64,000 nucleotides of DNA from Eubacterium sp. ER2 (lineage in GTDB: Bacteria > Bacillota > Clostridia > Lachnospirales > Lachnospiraceae). A program made the position numbers and the translations under genes. The notes under the pieces were generated by a model, which was not told the DNA's origin, searched no databases, and saw only the letters and a list, made by a program, of their open reading frames with translations. Below are positions 8,447-16,745 of this stretch, one piece after another (the first letter of the stretch is position 1; the number at the start of each line of letters is the position of its first letter). Location: positions 1 to 64,000 of the forward strand of contig NZ_JPJE01000005.1 of NCBI RefSeq assembly GCF_000765215.1, written 5' to 3'.

Positions 8447-9412
8447 ATGGAGGAGAAAACCATTGTCAGTATACACAATCTGGTGAAGAGATACGGGGAT
8501 GTGCTGGCTCTTGACCATCTGGATCTGGAAATAAAGAGAGGGGAGATATACGGCCTTTTGGGGCCAAACGGGTCGGGGAAGACCACGGCCATCAACTGCC
8601 TGCTGGCTCTCCTTGGATATGACAAAGGGAGCATCCGGGTCTTCGGAGAAAAGATGGAGCCGGACAGCTATGAGAGCAAGAGGAGGATCGGCGTGGTCAT
8701 GCAGAATGTGGCCGTCTTCGAGGAGCTGACCGTGCGGGAGAACATCGACTATTTCTGCAGCCTGTATGTGAAGGACAAAAAGCGGCGCAGGCAGCTTGTG
8801 GAGGAGGCGGTCCGCTTTACCGGGCTGGAGGACCATCTGAAAAAATATCCCAAAAAGCTTTCCGGGGGACTTCTGCGCAGGCTGAACATCGCCTGTGGCA
8901 TCGCGCACCGGCCGGAGCTGATCCTCATGGATGAGCCCACGGTGGCGGTAGACCCCCAGAGCCGCAATCACATCCTGGAGGGGATAAAAAAGCTCAATGA
9001 GCAGGGCTCCACCATCATCTACACATCCCATTACATGGAGGAGGTGGAGAAGATCTGCACCAGGATATCCATCATGGACCGGGGCCGCATTCTGGCCACA
9101 GGCACAAAGGAGGAGCTGAAGGCCATGATCGGCACCGGGGAGACCATCACGGTGGAGACAGGCGGAATGACAGGAGAGCAGGTGGAGGAGGTCAGGCTGC
9201 TCCCGGGCGTGGTGTCGGCAGACTGCCAGGAGGGAGTCCTGCGGGTGCAGTGCACCCAGGGGGCGGGCAACCTGACAGGGCTTCTGCACAGGCTGGAGGA
9301 GGCGGACATTCCCTTCGGAAGGGTCTGGTCCCAGCCCCCCACGCTGAACGATGTGTTCCTGGAGATCACGGGAAAGAGGCTCAGGGACAGAAAGGAAGAG
9401 GAGGAGGGATAA
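8447..9412 (+). CDS. ABC-2 exporter ATP-binding protein
   Basis: A 321-residue ABC ATPase of the CcmA/NatA type that powers a drug, antibiotic or lipid exporter. Walker A is GPNGSGKTT at 39-47, the signature is LSGGLLRRL near 139, and Walker B with catalytic Glu is LILMDEP followed by the D-loop. The H-loop His lies in IIYTSHYMEE. A roughly 90-residue C-terminal accessory domain follows. GGGAGG precedes the ATG. One base separates its stop from the first permease gene. The two permeases and the divergent sensor pair indicate a regulated efflux or self-protection system. Confidence 0.95.
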   Translation: MEEKTIVSIHNLVKRYGDVLALDHLDLEIKRGEIYGLLGPNGSGKTTAINCLLALLGYDKGSIRVFGEKMEPDSYESKRRIGVVMQNVAVFEELTVRENIDYFCSLYVKDKKRRRQLVEEAVRFTGLEDHLKKYPKKLSGGLLRRLNIACGIAHRPELILMDEPTVAVDPQSRNHILEGIKKLNEQGSTIIYTSHYMEEVEKICTRISIMDRGRILATGTKEELKAMIGTGETITVETGGMTGEQVEEVRLLPGVVSADCQEGVLRVQCTQGAGNLTGLLHRLEEADIPFGRVWSQPPTLNDVFLEITGKRLRDRKEEEEG

Positions 9413-9413
9413 A

Positions 9414-10547
9414 ATGGGAACCTATCTGAAATACAGATTTCTCACCCTTGTGCGGGAGAAGTCCTTTATGTTCTGGGCCCTTGCCTTTCCGCTGATCCTG
9501 GCAGTCCTCTTCTACGTGTCCTTCGGCAATCCGGCAGGGGATGGCATGGGAGAGAAGATGCAGTCTGTGCCGGCCGGCGTGGTGGTCACGGAGGAAAACC
9601 CTCCTTTCTCTGCCTTCCTCGAAGCCCTGGACGGGGACGTGATAGAAATAAAAGAGTATGAAGACAGCCAGGAGGCTTTCGCCGCGCTGCGGGAAGGAGA
9701 TGTGACAGGCGTCTTCACCGTAAAGGAAGAGCCGGAGCTGACAGTGGACGGCTCCGGGCTTGCACAGAGTATCCTTGGGGAACTCATGGAGGGGTACGAG
9801 CAGCAGGCGTATCTCCTTGCCCGGGCAGCCAAAGACCACCCGGAGGGAGTGGAACGAGCTGCCGCGGCCGCACTGGAAGCGTCCGAGGAGAGCGGGGTGC
9901 GGGAGGTGAGCCTTGGAGGAAGGACCACCAATACAGGGGTGCAGTATTTCTTTGCCCTCATCGCCTTCTCCTGCCTGTCCGGCGCCTATCTTGGCATCAA
10001 GACGTGCTGCGACGGGCAGGCCAACCTGTCTGCCCTGGGAGCCCGCCGGAGCGTCTCTCCCATGCACAAGCTGAAGGGGATCCTGGCGGATTTTGCCGTG
10101 CTGATCCTTCTCCACTATGCAAATGTGCTGGTGCTGACCGGATTTATATGGCTCGTGCTGGGAGTGGACCTTGGCAGCAGCCCGGGATGGGTCCTTCTTG
10201 TGGACCTTGCGGGGACCCTGATCGGGGTGGGCATTGGCATCCTGACAGGGAGCATCAGCCGTTTTTCCTTCTCCATCAAGATGGGGCTTTGTGTCTGTGC
10301 GACCCTGTTTCCCTCCTTCCTGGCAGGGCTTATGTTCGGGGACATGAAATATGTCATAGAGACCCGCTGCCCGGTCCTTGACCGGATCAACCCTGCGGCA
10401 GTGCTGAGCGACGCCTTCTACTGCCTGGCGGTGTACGAGGACTATGACAGACTGCTGGAGGATATGGCGATCCTGGGAGGCATGAGCATCCTCTGCATCC
10501 TCCTGGCCTTCGCCGCAGTGAGGAGGGAACAGTATGACAGTATTTAG
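9414..10547 (+). CDS. ABC-2 type exporter permease, subunit 1
   Basis: A 377-residue membrane protein of the ABC-2 type. One membrane segment lies at about 20-40, then a long extracellular domain to about residue 175, then five more segments, the standard layout of this permease fold. The ATG at 9414 follows GGAGGGATAAA; an in-frame start at 9351 would overlap the ATPase gene deeply. Its stop overlaps the start of subunit 2 by 14 bases. It presumably pairs with subunit 2 as a heterodimer with the ATPase at 8447. Substrate unknown. Confidence 0.9.
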   Translation: MGTYLKYRFLTLVREKSFMFWALAFPLILAVLFYVSFGNPAGDGMGEKMQSVPAGVVVTEENPPFSAFLEALDGDVIEIKEYEDSQEAFAALREGDVTGVFTVKEEPELTVDGSGLAQSILGELMEGYEQQAYLLARAAKDHPEGVERAAAAALEASEESGVREVSLGGRTTNTGVQYFFALIAFSCLSGAYLGIKTCCDGQANLSALGARRSVSPMHKLKGILADFAVLILLHYANVLVLTGFIWLVLGVDLGSSPGWVLLVDLAGTLIGVGIGILTGSISRFSFSIKMGLCVCATLFPSFLAGLMFGDMKYVIETRCPVLDRINPAAVLSDAFYCLAVYEDYDRLLEDMAILGGMSILCILLAFAAVRREQYDSI

Positions 10548-11688
10548 AGGATTTATCAAGCTGGCGCTCCGTCAGCTCCACATGCTGCTCCTGTATGTGG
10601 CTGTCTTTGTGACTATAGCTGTTATTGTCCAGCTCTCCCTGAGAGAGGAGGGGACGGATACCTTTGAGATGACCTCCCTGCCTGTGGCCGTGGAGGACCG
10701 GGACGGGGGAGCGGCGGCAGAGGGGCTGAAGGAATACCTGGGACAGATCCACCGTGTGACGGAGTGGGAGGGGGACCTGACGGGTCTGCAGGAAAAAATG
10801 TTTTACAGGGACATCTACTATTTGGTGAGGATACCGGAGAACTTTGAGGCTGCCTGCCTTGCGGGGCAGGAGAAGCTGGAGGTGACCAAAATCCCGGGGA
10901 CGACCAGCGCTTACTATGTGGACAGCCAGATCAGCGCCTGGCTTCGGGAGATGAAGGCCATGCTGGCAGCGGGATACGGGACCCAGGAGGCCTGCGCCCT
11001 TGTGCTACAGGCCCAGAGCGGGGCCGGCTCTGTCCGGATGCTGGACGAGAGCGGGTACGGGGGAGAGCCGGCGCCCCACGCCTTTCTCTTTCAGTATCTG
11101 CCCTACATGGTCCTCTCGATCCTGTGCTACGGGGCGGCCTTTATCATGATCGCCTTCAGGAAGGAGGAGGTGAGGCGAAGGCTCCTTGTATCCCCTGTGC
11201 CCAGGCTGCGTCAGAACCTGGAGCTGATGGCCGGATATCTGGTCCTGGGGGCGGCTGTGTGGGTGATCTCCCTGATCCTGCCGGTCACCCTCTACAGAGG
11301 TGACTTCCTGTCAGACGGAAATCTTCCCTATTATATGGCAAATGTGACCGCCCTGGTCCTGGTCAGCCTCTCCATCGCCTATGTGATCGGCATGCTGGTG
11401 AAAAACGCGGACATAGTGAACGGTGTGGTCAATGTGGTGACCCTGGGCATGTGCTTCCTCTGCGGTGTCTTCGTGTCTATGGATGTCCTGGCCGAGGGGG
11501 TGAGGCGGGCGGCGTCATTCCTGCCTGTGTACTGGTACGAGACTGTGAACGGGATCCTGTCGGACCACGCCTCCCTCACGGCCGGCCAGAGGGCGGAGGT
11601 GCTGCAGGGACTGGGGCTCCAGCTTCTCTTTGCGGCGGCCATCTTCGGCGTGGGGATGGCGGTGAGCAGATACCGGGAGACCGATTGA
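10534..11688 (+). CDS. ABC-2 type exporter permease, subunit 2
   Basis: A 384-residue permease with the same design as its neighbour: one N-terminal membrane helix, an extracellular domain of about 150 residues, then five helices from about residue 185. The start lies inside the 3' end of subunit 1 (14-base overlap), preceded by GAGGAGGGAACAGT, so translation is coupled. Helix and loop order match the ABC2_membrane_3 family. Function is inferred from the operon: export of a hydrophobic or peptide compound under the upstream two-component system. Confidence 0.9.
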   Translation: MTVFRGFIKLALRQLHMLLLYVAVFVTIAVIVQLSLREEGTDTFEMTSLPVAVEDRDGGAAAEGLKEYLGQIHRVTEWEGDLTGLQEKMFYRDIYYLVRIPENFEAACLAGQEKLEVTKIPGTTSAYYVDSQISAWLREMKAMLAAGYGTQEACALVLQAQSGAGSVRMLDESGYGGEPAPHAFLFQYLPYMVLSILCYGAAFIMIAFRKEEVRRRLLVSPVPRLRQNLELMAGYLVLGAAVWVISLILPVTLYRGDFLSDGNLPYYMANVTALVLVSLSIAYVIGMLVKNADIVNGVVNVVTLGMCFLCGVFVSMDVLAEGVRRAASFLPVYWYETVNGILSDHASLTAGQRAEVLQGLGLQLLFAAAIFGVGMAVSRYRETD

Positions 11689-11713
11689 ATTTGAGGCCTC
11701 CTTATGTTACAAT
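11685..11713 (+). promoter_or_regulatory. Predicted promoter of the alcohol dehydrogenase gene
   Basis: TTGAAT at 11685-11690 and TACAAT at 11708-11713 are separated by 17 bases. The -35 overlaps the stop of the upstream permease, so the dehydrogenase can be transcribed independently of the exporter. Confidence 0.55.
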
Positions 11714-11751
11714 CTTTAGAGTACGATTGGAGCGTAAGGAGGTCTTTTATT

Positions 11752-12936
11752 ATGAAAAATTTTGTGCAGTACGCACCCACGGAGATCGTATTTGGAAAGG
11801 ATGCGGAGAAGGAAGCCGGGCGGCTTGCCAGGAAGTGGGGCGGGGATAAGGTCCTCATCGTCTACGGGGGAGGAAGTGTGAAAAAGAGCGGTCTCCTGGA
11901 CCGGGTAAAGGCGGAGCTTGCGGACGCAGGTGTGGCCTTCCAGGAGCTGGGCGGTGTGAAGCCAAACCCACGCCTGGGCCTTGTCCGGGAGGGCGTGAAG
12001 ATGGCGGTGGATCTCGGGGCGGACCTGATCCTTGCTGTGGGCGGAGGCAGTGTTATTGACACGGCTAAGGCTGTGGCCATCGGTGCCGCGGATCCTTCTG
12101 TGGACGTGTGGAGTTACTGGGCCGGGGAGAGACAGGTGCAGGCGGCTCTGCCGGTGGGTGTCATCCTCACCATCTCCGCAGCGGGCAGCGAGACAAGTGA
12201 CTCCGCTGTCATCACCAACGAGGAGACCGGCAAGAAGGCGGGAATCAACACGGATTTTAACAGACCGAAGTTTGCCATCATGAACCCGGAGCTTACATAC
12301 ACCCTGCCGAAATACCAGCTCACCTGCGGCATCGTGGATATCATGATGCACACGCTGGAGCGGTATTTCACGCCGGTGGACGGCAACATGCTGACCGATG
12401 AGATCGCAGAGGGACTCTTAAGGACCATGATCACCTGTGGGAAAAAGGCATATGAAGACCAGACAGACTACGATGCCATGAGCGAGATCATGTGGTGCGG
12501 CAGCATTTCCCACAACAATCTGACAGGACTTGGTCGTCCCAAGGATTTCCTCTGCCACAAGCTGGGTCATGAGATCGGAGGCATGTTCGACGTGGCGCAC
12601 GGGGCGACTCTGTCGGCTATCTGGGGAAGCTGGGCCAGATATGTGTACAGGATCGATCCGTCCAGATTTGCCCGCTATGGAGAAAAGGTGTGGGGCCTCA
12701 AAGAGGAGGATGATGAGAAGGCGGCTCTGGCGGCCATCGGGGCGACGGAGGACTTTTTCCGGTCCCTTCACATGCCCACATGCATCGGAGAGCTGGAGAT
12801 CGGCGTGCAGCCCGACGAGGTGCTGCGGAAGCTGGCGGACAGCGCCACAAAGGGGAATACCATCCAGCTGGGCTCCTTTAAAAAGATAGACGCCGAGGAC
12901 GCCTACCAGATTTACAAGGCTGCCAACCACGACTGA
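11752..12936 (+). CDS. Iron-containing alcohol dehydrogenase (butanol dehydrogenase type)
   Basis: A 394-residue group III (iron-dependent) alcohol dehydrogenase, predicted to reduce aldehydes such as butanal or methylglyoxal-type aldehydes with NAD(P)H. The nucleotide-binding motif GGGSVIDTAKA is near residues 97-107. Metal ligands are visible as Asp in GIVDIMMHTLE, His in the same motif, His in CHKLGHEIGG and His in FDVAHGATLS. Length is typical of the BdhA/YqhD branch. The ATG at 11752 follows TAAGGAGGTC; the in-frame start at 11704 has no binding site. The next gene starts 25 bases on, so it may lead the OCD-RidA-Mrp set. Confidence 0.92.
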   Translation: MKNFVQYAPTEIVFGKDAEKEAGRLARKWGGDKVLIVYGGGSVKKSGLLDRVKAELADAGVAFQELGGVKPNPRLGLVREGVKMAVDLGADLILAVGGGSVIDTAKAVAIGAADPSVDVWSYWAGERQVQAALPVGVILTISAAGSETSDSAVITNEETGKKAGINTDFNRPKFAIMNPELTYTLPKYQLTCGIVDIMMHTLERYFTPVDGNMLTDEIAEGLLRTMITCGKKAYEDQTDYDAMSEIMWCGSISHNNLTGLGRPKDFLCHKLGHEIGGMFDVAHGATLSAIWGSWARYVYRIDPSRFARYGEKVWGLKEEDDEKAALAAIGATEDFFRSLHMPTCIGELEIGVQPDEVLRKLADSATKGNTIQLGSFKKIDAEDAYQIYKAANHD

Positions 12937-12960
12937 TAAAGACAAGAGAGGTAAAACGGT

Positions 12961-13911
12961 ATGATTTTTTTAGGGAAAGAAGAGATTGAGAAGCTGGTAG
13001 ATCCAAATGAGATCATGGACCAGATTGAGGAGGCCTACCGGATTTTCGGGGCGGACGCCTACTACATGCCGCCCCGACCGGTGATCGAGCACGAGAACAA
13101 GACGCTCATCTACATGCCCTGCTTTACGGAGAATGTCATCGGCACAAAGATGCTGACCATTTTCCCGGAAAATGCGAAGCTGGGACTTCCCTCCCTGGAC
13201 GGGCTTGTGATCCTGAACGACAGGACCACAGGAGCGCCCCTGGCTATCATGGACGGCCAGGCTGTCACCGCCTGGAGGACAGGAGCCGTGGGCGGCGTGG
13301 GGATCCGCCATCTGTCCAGAAGGGACGCCCGTACAGTGGGCATCGTGGGGGCCGGAGCACAGGGCTTCCACCAGGCCGTGTACGCCTGCGCGGCCAGAAA
13401 TATTGAGACCGTGTACATCTGGAACCACAGCGACCGGGACCTGACGGATTTTATGGACAGGCTGAAGAAGACTATTGCGGACCCGGCGGTGAAAGTAGTA
13501 CAATGTAAGACAGTGGAAGAGCTTGTGAAAGCCAGCGATATCATCTGCACCGCCACCCCCTCTGAGGAGCCTGTGCTCCCCAATGACAGGGAGCTGCTGG
13601 AGGGCAAGTGCATCATTGCCATCGGATCCTACACTCCCAAGATGCGGGAGATACCTGACGTGATCTGGGATCTGGTGGACAAGGTGTACATCGAGCTGCC
13701 CTACGCCTGCGAGGAGAGCGGGGATCTAAGCCAGCCCCTGGCAGAGGGACGGCTCACCATGGACCGGGTTGTTCTTATGGACAAGTTCCTGGCGTCCGGG
13801 GCGGACGAAGATGAGATCGCGGGGAAGACCACGTATTTTAAATCTGTGGGCATGGGTCTTTTTGACGTGTGCGTGGCACAGAAATTATTGGAGAAGGCAA
13901 AGGAGAGATAA
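12961..13911 (+). CDS. Ornithine cyclodeaminase / mu-crystallin family protein
   Basis: A 316-residue NAD(P)-binding protein of the ornithine cyclodeaminase/mu-crystallin family, which includes ornithine cyclodeaminase, alanine dehydrogenase of archaea and ketimine reductases. The Rossmann motif GIVGAGAQGFHQ is near residues 124-135, preceded by the family segment ITAWRTGAVGG-like at about 99-109. Length is standard. The RidA-family gene starts 3 bases after its stop. Since RidA destroys reactive imines and enamines, the pairing suggests the enzyme makes or consumes an imine. Exact substrate cannot be told. Confidence 0.88.
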   Translation: MIFLGKEEIEKLVDPNEIMDQIEEAYRIFGADAYYMPPRPVIEHENKTLIYMPCFTENVIGTKMLTIFPENAKLGLPSLDGLVILNDRTTGAPLAIMDGQAVTAWRTGAVGGVGIRHLSRRDARTVGIVGAGAQGFHQAVYACAARNIETVYIWNHSDRDLTDFMDRLKKTIADPAVKVVQCKTVEELVKASDIICTATPSEEPVLPNDRELLEGKCIIAIGSYTPKMREIPDVIWDLVDKVYIELPYACEESGDLSQPLAEGRLTMDRVVLMDKFLASGADEDEIAGKTTYFKSVGMGLFDVCVAQKLLEKAKER

Positions 13912-13914
13912 GAA

Positions 13915-14292
13915 ATGAAATTAGTAGCGACAGAGAAGGCACCAAAGGCACTGGGACCCTATTCACAGGGATATATTTACAACGGCGTATTCTACGCGGC
14001 GGGACAGATCGCCATCAACCCGGCTACAGACGCGGTTGAGGCGGACACCATCGAGGGACAGACAGAGCAGGTGTGCAAGAACATCGGCGAGCTTCTTGCG
14101 GCAGCAGGAACAACCTACGACAAGGTCATCAAGACAACCTGCTTCCTGGCAGACATGGGAGATTTTGGCGCATTTAACGAGGTGTACGCAAAATATTTTA
14201 CATCCAAGCCGGCCAGAAGCTGCGTGGCTGTGAAGACCCTTCCGAAGAACATGCTGTGCGAGATCGAAGTCATCGCAGCAGTGGAAGAGTAG
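13915..14292 (+). CDS. ridA: RidA family enamine/imine deaminase
   Basis: A 125-residue RidA (YjgF/YER057c/UK114) protein that hydrolyses 2-aminoacrylate and related imines to keto acids, protecting PLP enzymes. The family segments GPYSQG at 18-23, AGQIAINP and the C-terminal RSCVAVKTLP with the carboxylate-binding Arg are present, followed by CEIEVIA. The length is exactly that of the family, which forms trimers in the cytosol. It directly follows the cyclodeaminase-like gene with a 3-base gap and uses AAGGAGAGATAAG as its ribosome binding site. Confidence 0.95.
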   Translation: MKLVATEKAPKALGPYSQGYIYNGVFYAAGQIAINPATDAVEADTIEGQTEQVCKNIGELLAAAGTTYDKVIKTTCFLADMGDFGAFNEVYAKYFTSKPARSCVAVKTLPKNMLCEIEVIAAVEE

Positions 14293-14341
14293 AAGAAGCG
14301 GTTTCAGCTGAGGAGACCAATAGAAAAGAGGTAGAGTAAAA

Positions 14342-15172
14342 ATGGCAGAGCAGCAAAACGGGTGCTCCCCCTCCGACTGTGCGGGGTGCGCCCATGCAGA
14401 CTCCTGTGGCAGCAAGCCCCAGGATATGAGGGAGCCGGCGAACCCGTTTTCCCATGTAAATAAAGTGATCGCCGTTGTCAGCGGAAAGGGCGGCGTGGGC
14501 AAGTCCATGGTGACGGCCTCCCTGGCAAGGATCATGCGGGAGCAGGGCTTTTCCGTGGGAATTCTGGACGCAGATATCACCGGACCCTCCATCCCGAAGA
14601 TGTACGGTATCCATGAGACAGCAAAGGGGAGCGACGCGGGTATCTTCCCCAGCGAGGCAAAGGACGGCACGAAGATCATGTCCGTCAATCTCCTCCTGGA
14701 GCATGAGTCTGACCCGGTGATCTGGAGAGGCCCCATCATTGCGGGAGTGGTAAAGCAGTTCTGGACCGATGTCATGTGGGGAGAGCTGGATTACCTCTTC
14801 GTGGATATGCCTCCGGGAACAGGGGACGTGCCCCTCACTGTGTTCCAGTCCCTTCCGGTGGACGGCATCGTCATCGTCACCTCCCCTCAGGATCTGGTGC
14901 AGATGATCGTGGACAAGGCCTGCAACATGGCCCGGCAGATGAATATCCCGGTGCTTGGCATTGTGGAGAACTACAGCTATCTCGTCTGCCCGGACTGCGG
15001 GAAGAAGATCTCTGTGTTCGGCGAGAGCCACATCGAGGAGACCGCCCGGCAGCTTGGCGTGCCGGTTCTCGGCAAAATGCCCATTGACCCCAGGCTGGCG
15101 GAGGCTGTGGAAGAAGAGAAATTCTATGAGGCGGACAACCAGTATCTGGCGGACGCGGTGAATAAATTATAG
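14342..15172 (+). CDS. Mrp/NBP35-family P-loop ATPase with N-terminal cysteine cluster
   Basis: A 276-residue Mrp/ApbC-type ATPase that carries Fe-S clusters to apo-proteins. The deviant Walker A GKGGVGKS is near residues 48-55 and the DADITGPSIPKM motif near 78-89. The usual C-terminal CPDCG pair is present, in the dimer-bridging position that holds a 4Fe-4S cluster in this family. In addition the first 27 residues contain five cysteines (NGCSPSDCAGCAHADSCGS), like the N-terminal cluster of eukaryotic Nbp35. It ends just before a long perfect hairpin at 15179. Confidence 0.92.
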   Translation: MAEQQNGCSPSDCAGCAHADSCGSKPQDMREPANPFSHVNKVIAVVSGKGGVGKSMVTASLARIMREQGFSVGILDADITGPSIPKMYGIHETAKGSDAGIFPSEAKDGTKIMSVNLLLEHESDPVIWRGPIIAGVVKQFWTDVMWGELDYLFVDMPPGTGDVPLTVFQSLPVDGIVIVTSPQDLVQMIVDKACNMARQMNIPVLGIVENYSYLVCPDCGKKISVFGESHIEETARQLGVPVLGKMPIDPRLAEAVEEEKFYEADNQYLADAVNKL

Positions 15173-15178
15173 TCAATT

Positions 15179-15232
15179 CGTAAATGCAGACGTAATACTT
15201 TTCAAAAGTATTACGTCTGCATTTACGTTTAT
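15179..15232. repeat. Long perfect palindrome (24-bp arms), copy 1 of a two-copy element; may act as terminator
   Basis: Bases 15179-15202 and 15204-15227 are perfect inverted arms of 24 bases around a single central C. The hairpin begins 6 bases after the Mrp stop codon and is followed by a T-rich run, so it can end Mrp transcription. A 37-base core (15185-15221) matches 29 of 37 positions of 17592-17628 on the far side of the two repair genes. Confidence 0.8.
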
Positions 15233-15292
15233 TGGTGCATAATTGTGTATCAGGATCTGGGGAAAAATGATCAAACTGGTGCATAATTGTGT
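15233..15292 (+). repeat. Two 16-bp direct repeats, 44-bp period
   Basis: TGGTGCATAATTGTGT occurs at 15233-15248 and again identically at 15277-15292. The 28 bases between them are unrelated. They sit between the palindrome and the LexA-type promoter. Function unknown; they could be element ends or protein sites. Confidence 0.75.
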
Positions 15293-15345
15293 GTAACATG
15301 AGGAAAGGGATCCCCTAAAGGCGGACGAAGGAAATAAGCAGGCAC

Positions 15346-15393
15346 TTGACAGGTAGAACATATGTTTGTATACTAAAAACAAACATATGTTCT
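15346..15393 (+). promoter_or_regulatory. SOS-type promoter with two LexA-like boxes
   Basis: TTGACA at 15346-15351 and TATACT at 15369-15374 are 17 bases apart. GAACATATGTTT (15356-15367) lies in the spacer, and AAACATATGTTC (15381-15392) covers the expected transcription start. The full arms 15355-15369 and 15379-15393 are a perfect 15-bp inverted repeat. Each box is one step from the Gram-positive LexA/DinR consensus GAAC-N4-GTTC. Confidence 0.8.
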
Positions 15394-15419
15394 TATTTTT
15401 GGAGAGGGGAGGAATAGAT

Positions 15420-16745
15420 GTGGAAATCCAGCAGTCTATGTCCATAGCTGAAAAACTGAAAATACTGACAGACGCGGCAAAATACGACGTGGCGTGCACG
15501 TCCAGCGGAACCCAGCGCAGCAATGACGGCACCGGTATAGGAAGCTGCGCGCAGGCGGGGATCTGCCACAGCTTCTCCGCGGACGGGAGATGTATCTCCC
15601 TGCTGAAGATCCTGTTTACAAATGAGTGCATCTATGACTGCAAATACTGCATCAACCGGAGGGACAACGATGTGCCCAGGGCCTCTTTTACGCCGGACGA
15701 GATCTGTACGCTGACAATGGAGTTTTACAGGCGCAATTATATAGAGGGACTTTTTTTGAGTTCCGGCGTGCTCAAAAGCCCGGACTATACGATGGAGCTG
15801 ATCTATGCGGCCCTGTACAAGCTGCGGACAGAACACCGCTTTCAGGGGTATATCCATGTGAAGGCCATCCCCGGCACAAGCCAGGAGCTGCTGGAGAGGC
15901 TGGGATTTCTGGCGGACAGGATGAGTGTTAACCTGGAGCTGCCCACGGCAGAGGGACTGCGTCTCCTTGCGCCCCACAAGACGAGAGAGAGGATCCTTGC
16001 GCCCATGCGGCTTGTGCAGAACAGGATGGAGGAGAACAGGCAGGAGATACAGCTCTACCGGAACGCAAAGAGGTTTGTAACTGCCGGTCAGAGCACCCAG
16101 ATGATCATAGGCGCCACGCCGGAGACGGATTTTCAGATTATCCATGTGGCGGAGGCCCTGTACAAAAAGTTCGGGCTGAAGAGAGTGTTCTATTCCGCAT
16201 TTGTCCATGTAAACGAGGACGCATCCCTGCCTGCCAGGACGGGGCAGGGGCCCCCGCTCCTTCGGGAGCACCGGCTGTATCAGGCAGATTTTCTGCTCCG
16301 ATACTATCATTTTCAGGCAGGGGAGCTCCTGACGGAGAAAGACCCTAATTTTAATGTGTTTCTCGACCCAAAGTGCAACTGGGCTCTGCGGCATCTGGAT
16401 GTTTTCCCTGTGGAGGCCAACACGGCGAAATATGAGCTTCTGCTGCGGGTGCCGGGCATTGGATACAGATCGGCGGCCAGGATCGTGAAGGCCAGGCGGT
16501 ATGGGAAGCTGGACTTTGGGGATTTAAAGAAAATGGGGGTGGTTCTTAAACGGGCGCTGTACTTCTTGACCTGCAGCGGGAAGATGATGTATCCGGTAAA
16601 GATTGAGGAGGATTACATTACGCGGAACCTTCTGGACGAGAAGGAGAGACTGCCTGAGGGGGCGGACGGCATGACCTACAGACAGCTCTCTCTTTTTGAC
16701 GATGTGAGATTTGGCGGCATGGCAGAGAAAGGAGGCACTATATGA
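15420..16745 (+). CDS. Putative DNA modification/repair radical SAM protein
   Basis: A 441-residue radical SAM protein of the family linked to uracil-DNA-glycosylase-like partners (TIGR03916 type). The cluster motif CIYDCKYC places Cys70, Cys74 and Cys77 in CxxxCxxC form. Four further cysteines (26, 43, 49, 58) precede it. The C-terminus carries a helix-hairpin-helix DNA-binding motif, LLRVPGIGYRSAARIV. I chose GTG at 15420, seven bases after GGGAGG; the upstream in-frame ATG at 15366 falls inside the promoter. The stop overlaps the next gene by 4 bases. The two LexA-like boxes imply induction by DNA damage. The reaction is unknown. Confidence 0.88.
   Translation: MEIQQSMSIAEKLKILTDAAKYDVACTSSGTQRSNDGTGIGSCAQAGICHSFSADGRCISLLKILFTNECIYDCKYCINRRDNDVPRASFTPDEICTLTMEFYRRNYIEGLFLSSGVLKSPDYTMELIYAALYKLRTEHRFQGYIHVKAIPGTSQELLERLGFLADRMSVNLELPTAEGLRLLAPHKTRERILAPMRLVQNRMEENRQEIQLYRNAKRFVTAGQSTQMIIGATPETDFQIIHVAEALYKKFGLKRVFYSAFVHVNEDASLPARTGQGPPLLREHRLYQADFLLRYYHFQAGELLTEKDPNFNVFLDPKCNWALRHLDVFPVEANTAKYELLLRVPGIGYRSAARIVKARRYGKLDFGDLKKMGVVLKRALYFLTCSGKMMYPVKIEEDYITRNLLDEKERLPEGADGMTYRQLSLFDDVRFGGMAEKGGTI

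Noticed and set aside
11693-11747. Complementarity between GGCCTCCTTA and the ribosome binding site TAAGGAGGTC of the alcohol dehydrogenase gene
   Set aside because: The left arm lies in the spacer of the predicted promoter and would not be transcribed, so it cannot sequester the ribosome binding site.
15233-15292. CRISPR-like repeats
   Set aside because: Only two 16-bp repeats with one spacer of 28 bases, no cas genes and no further units.
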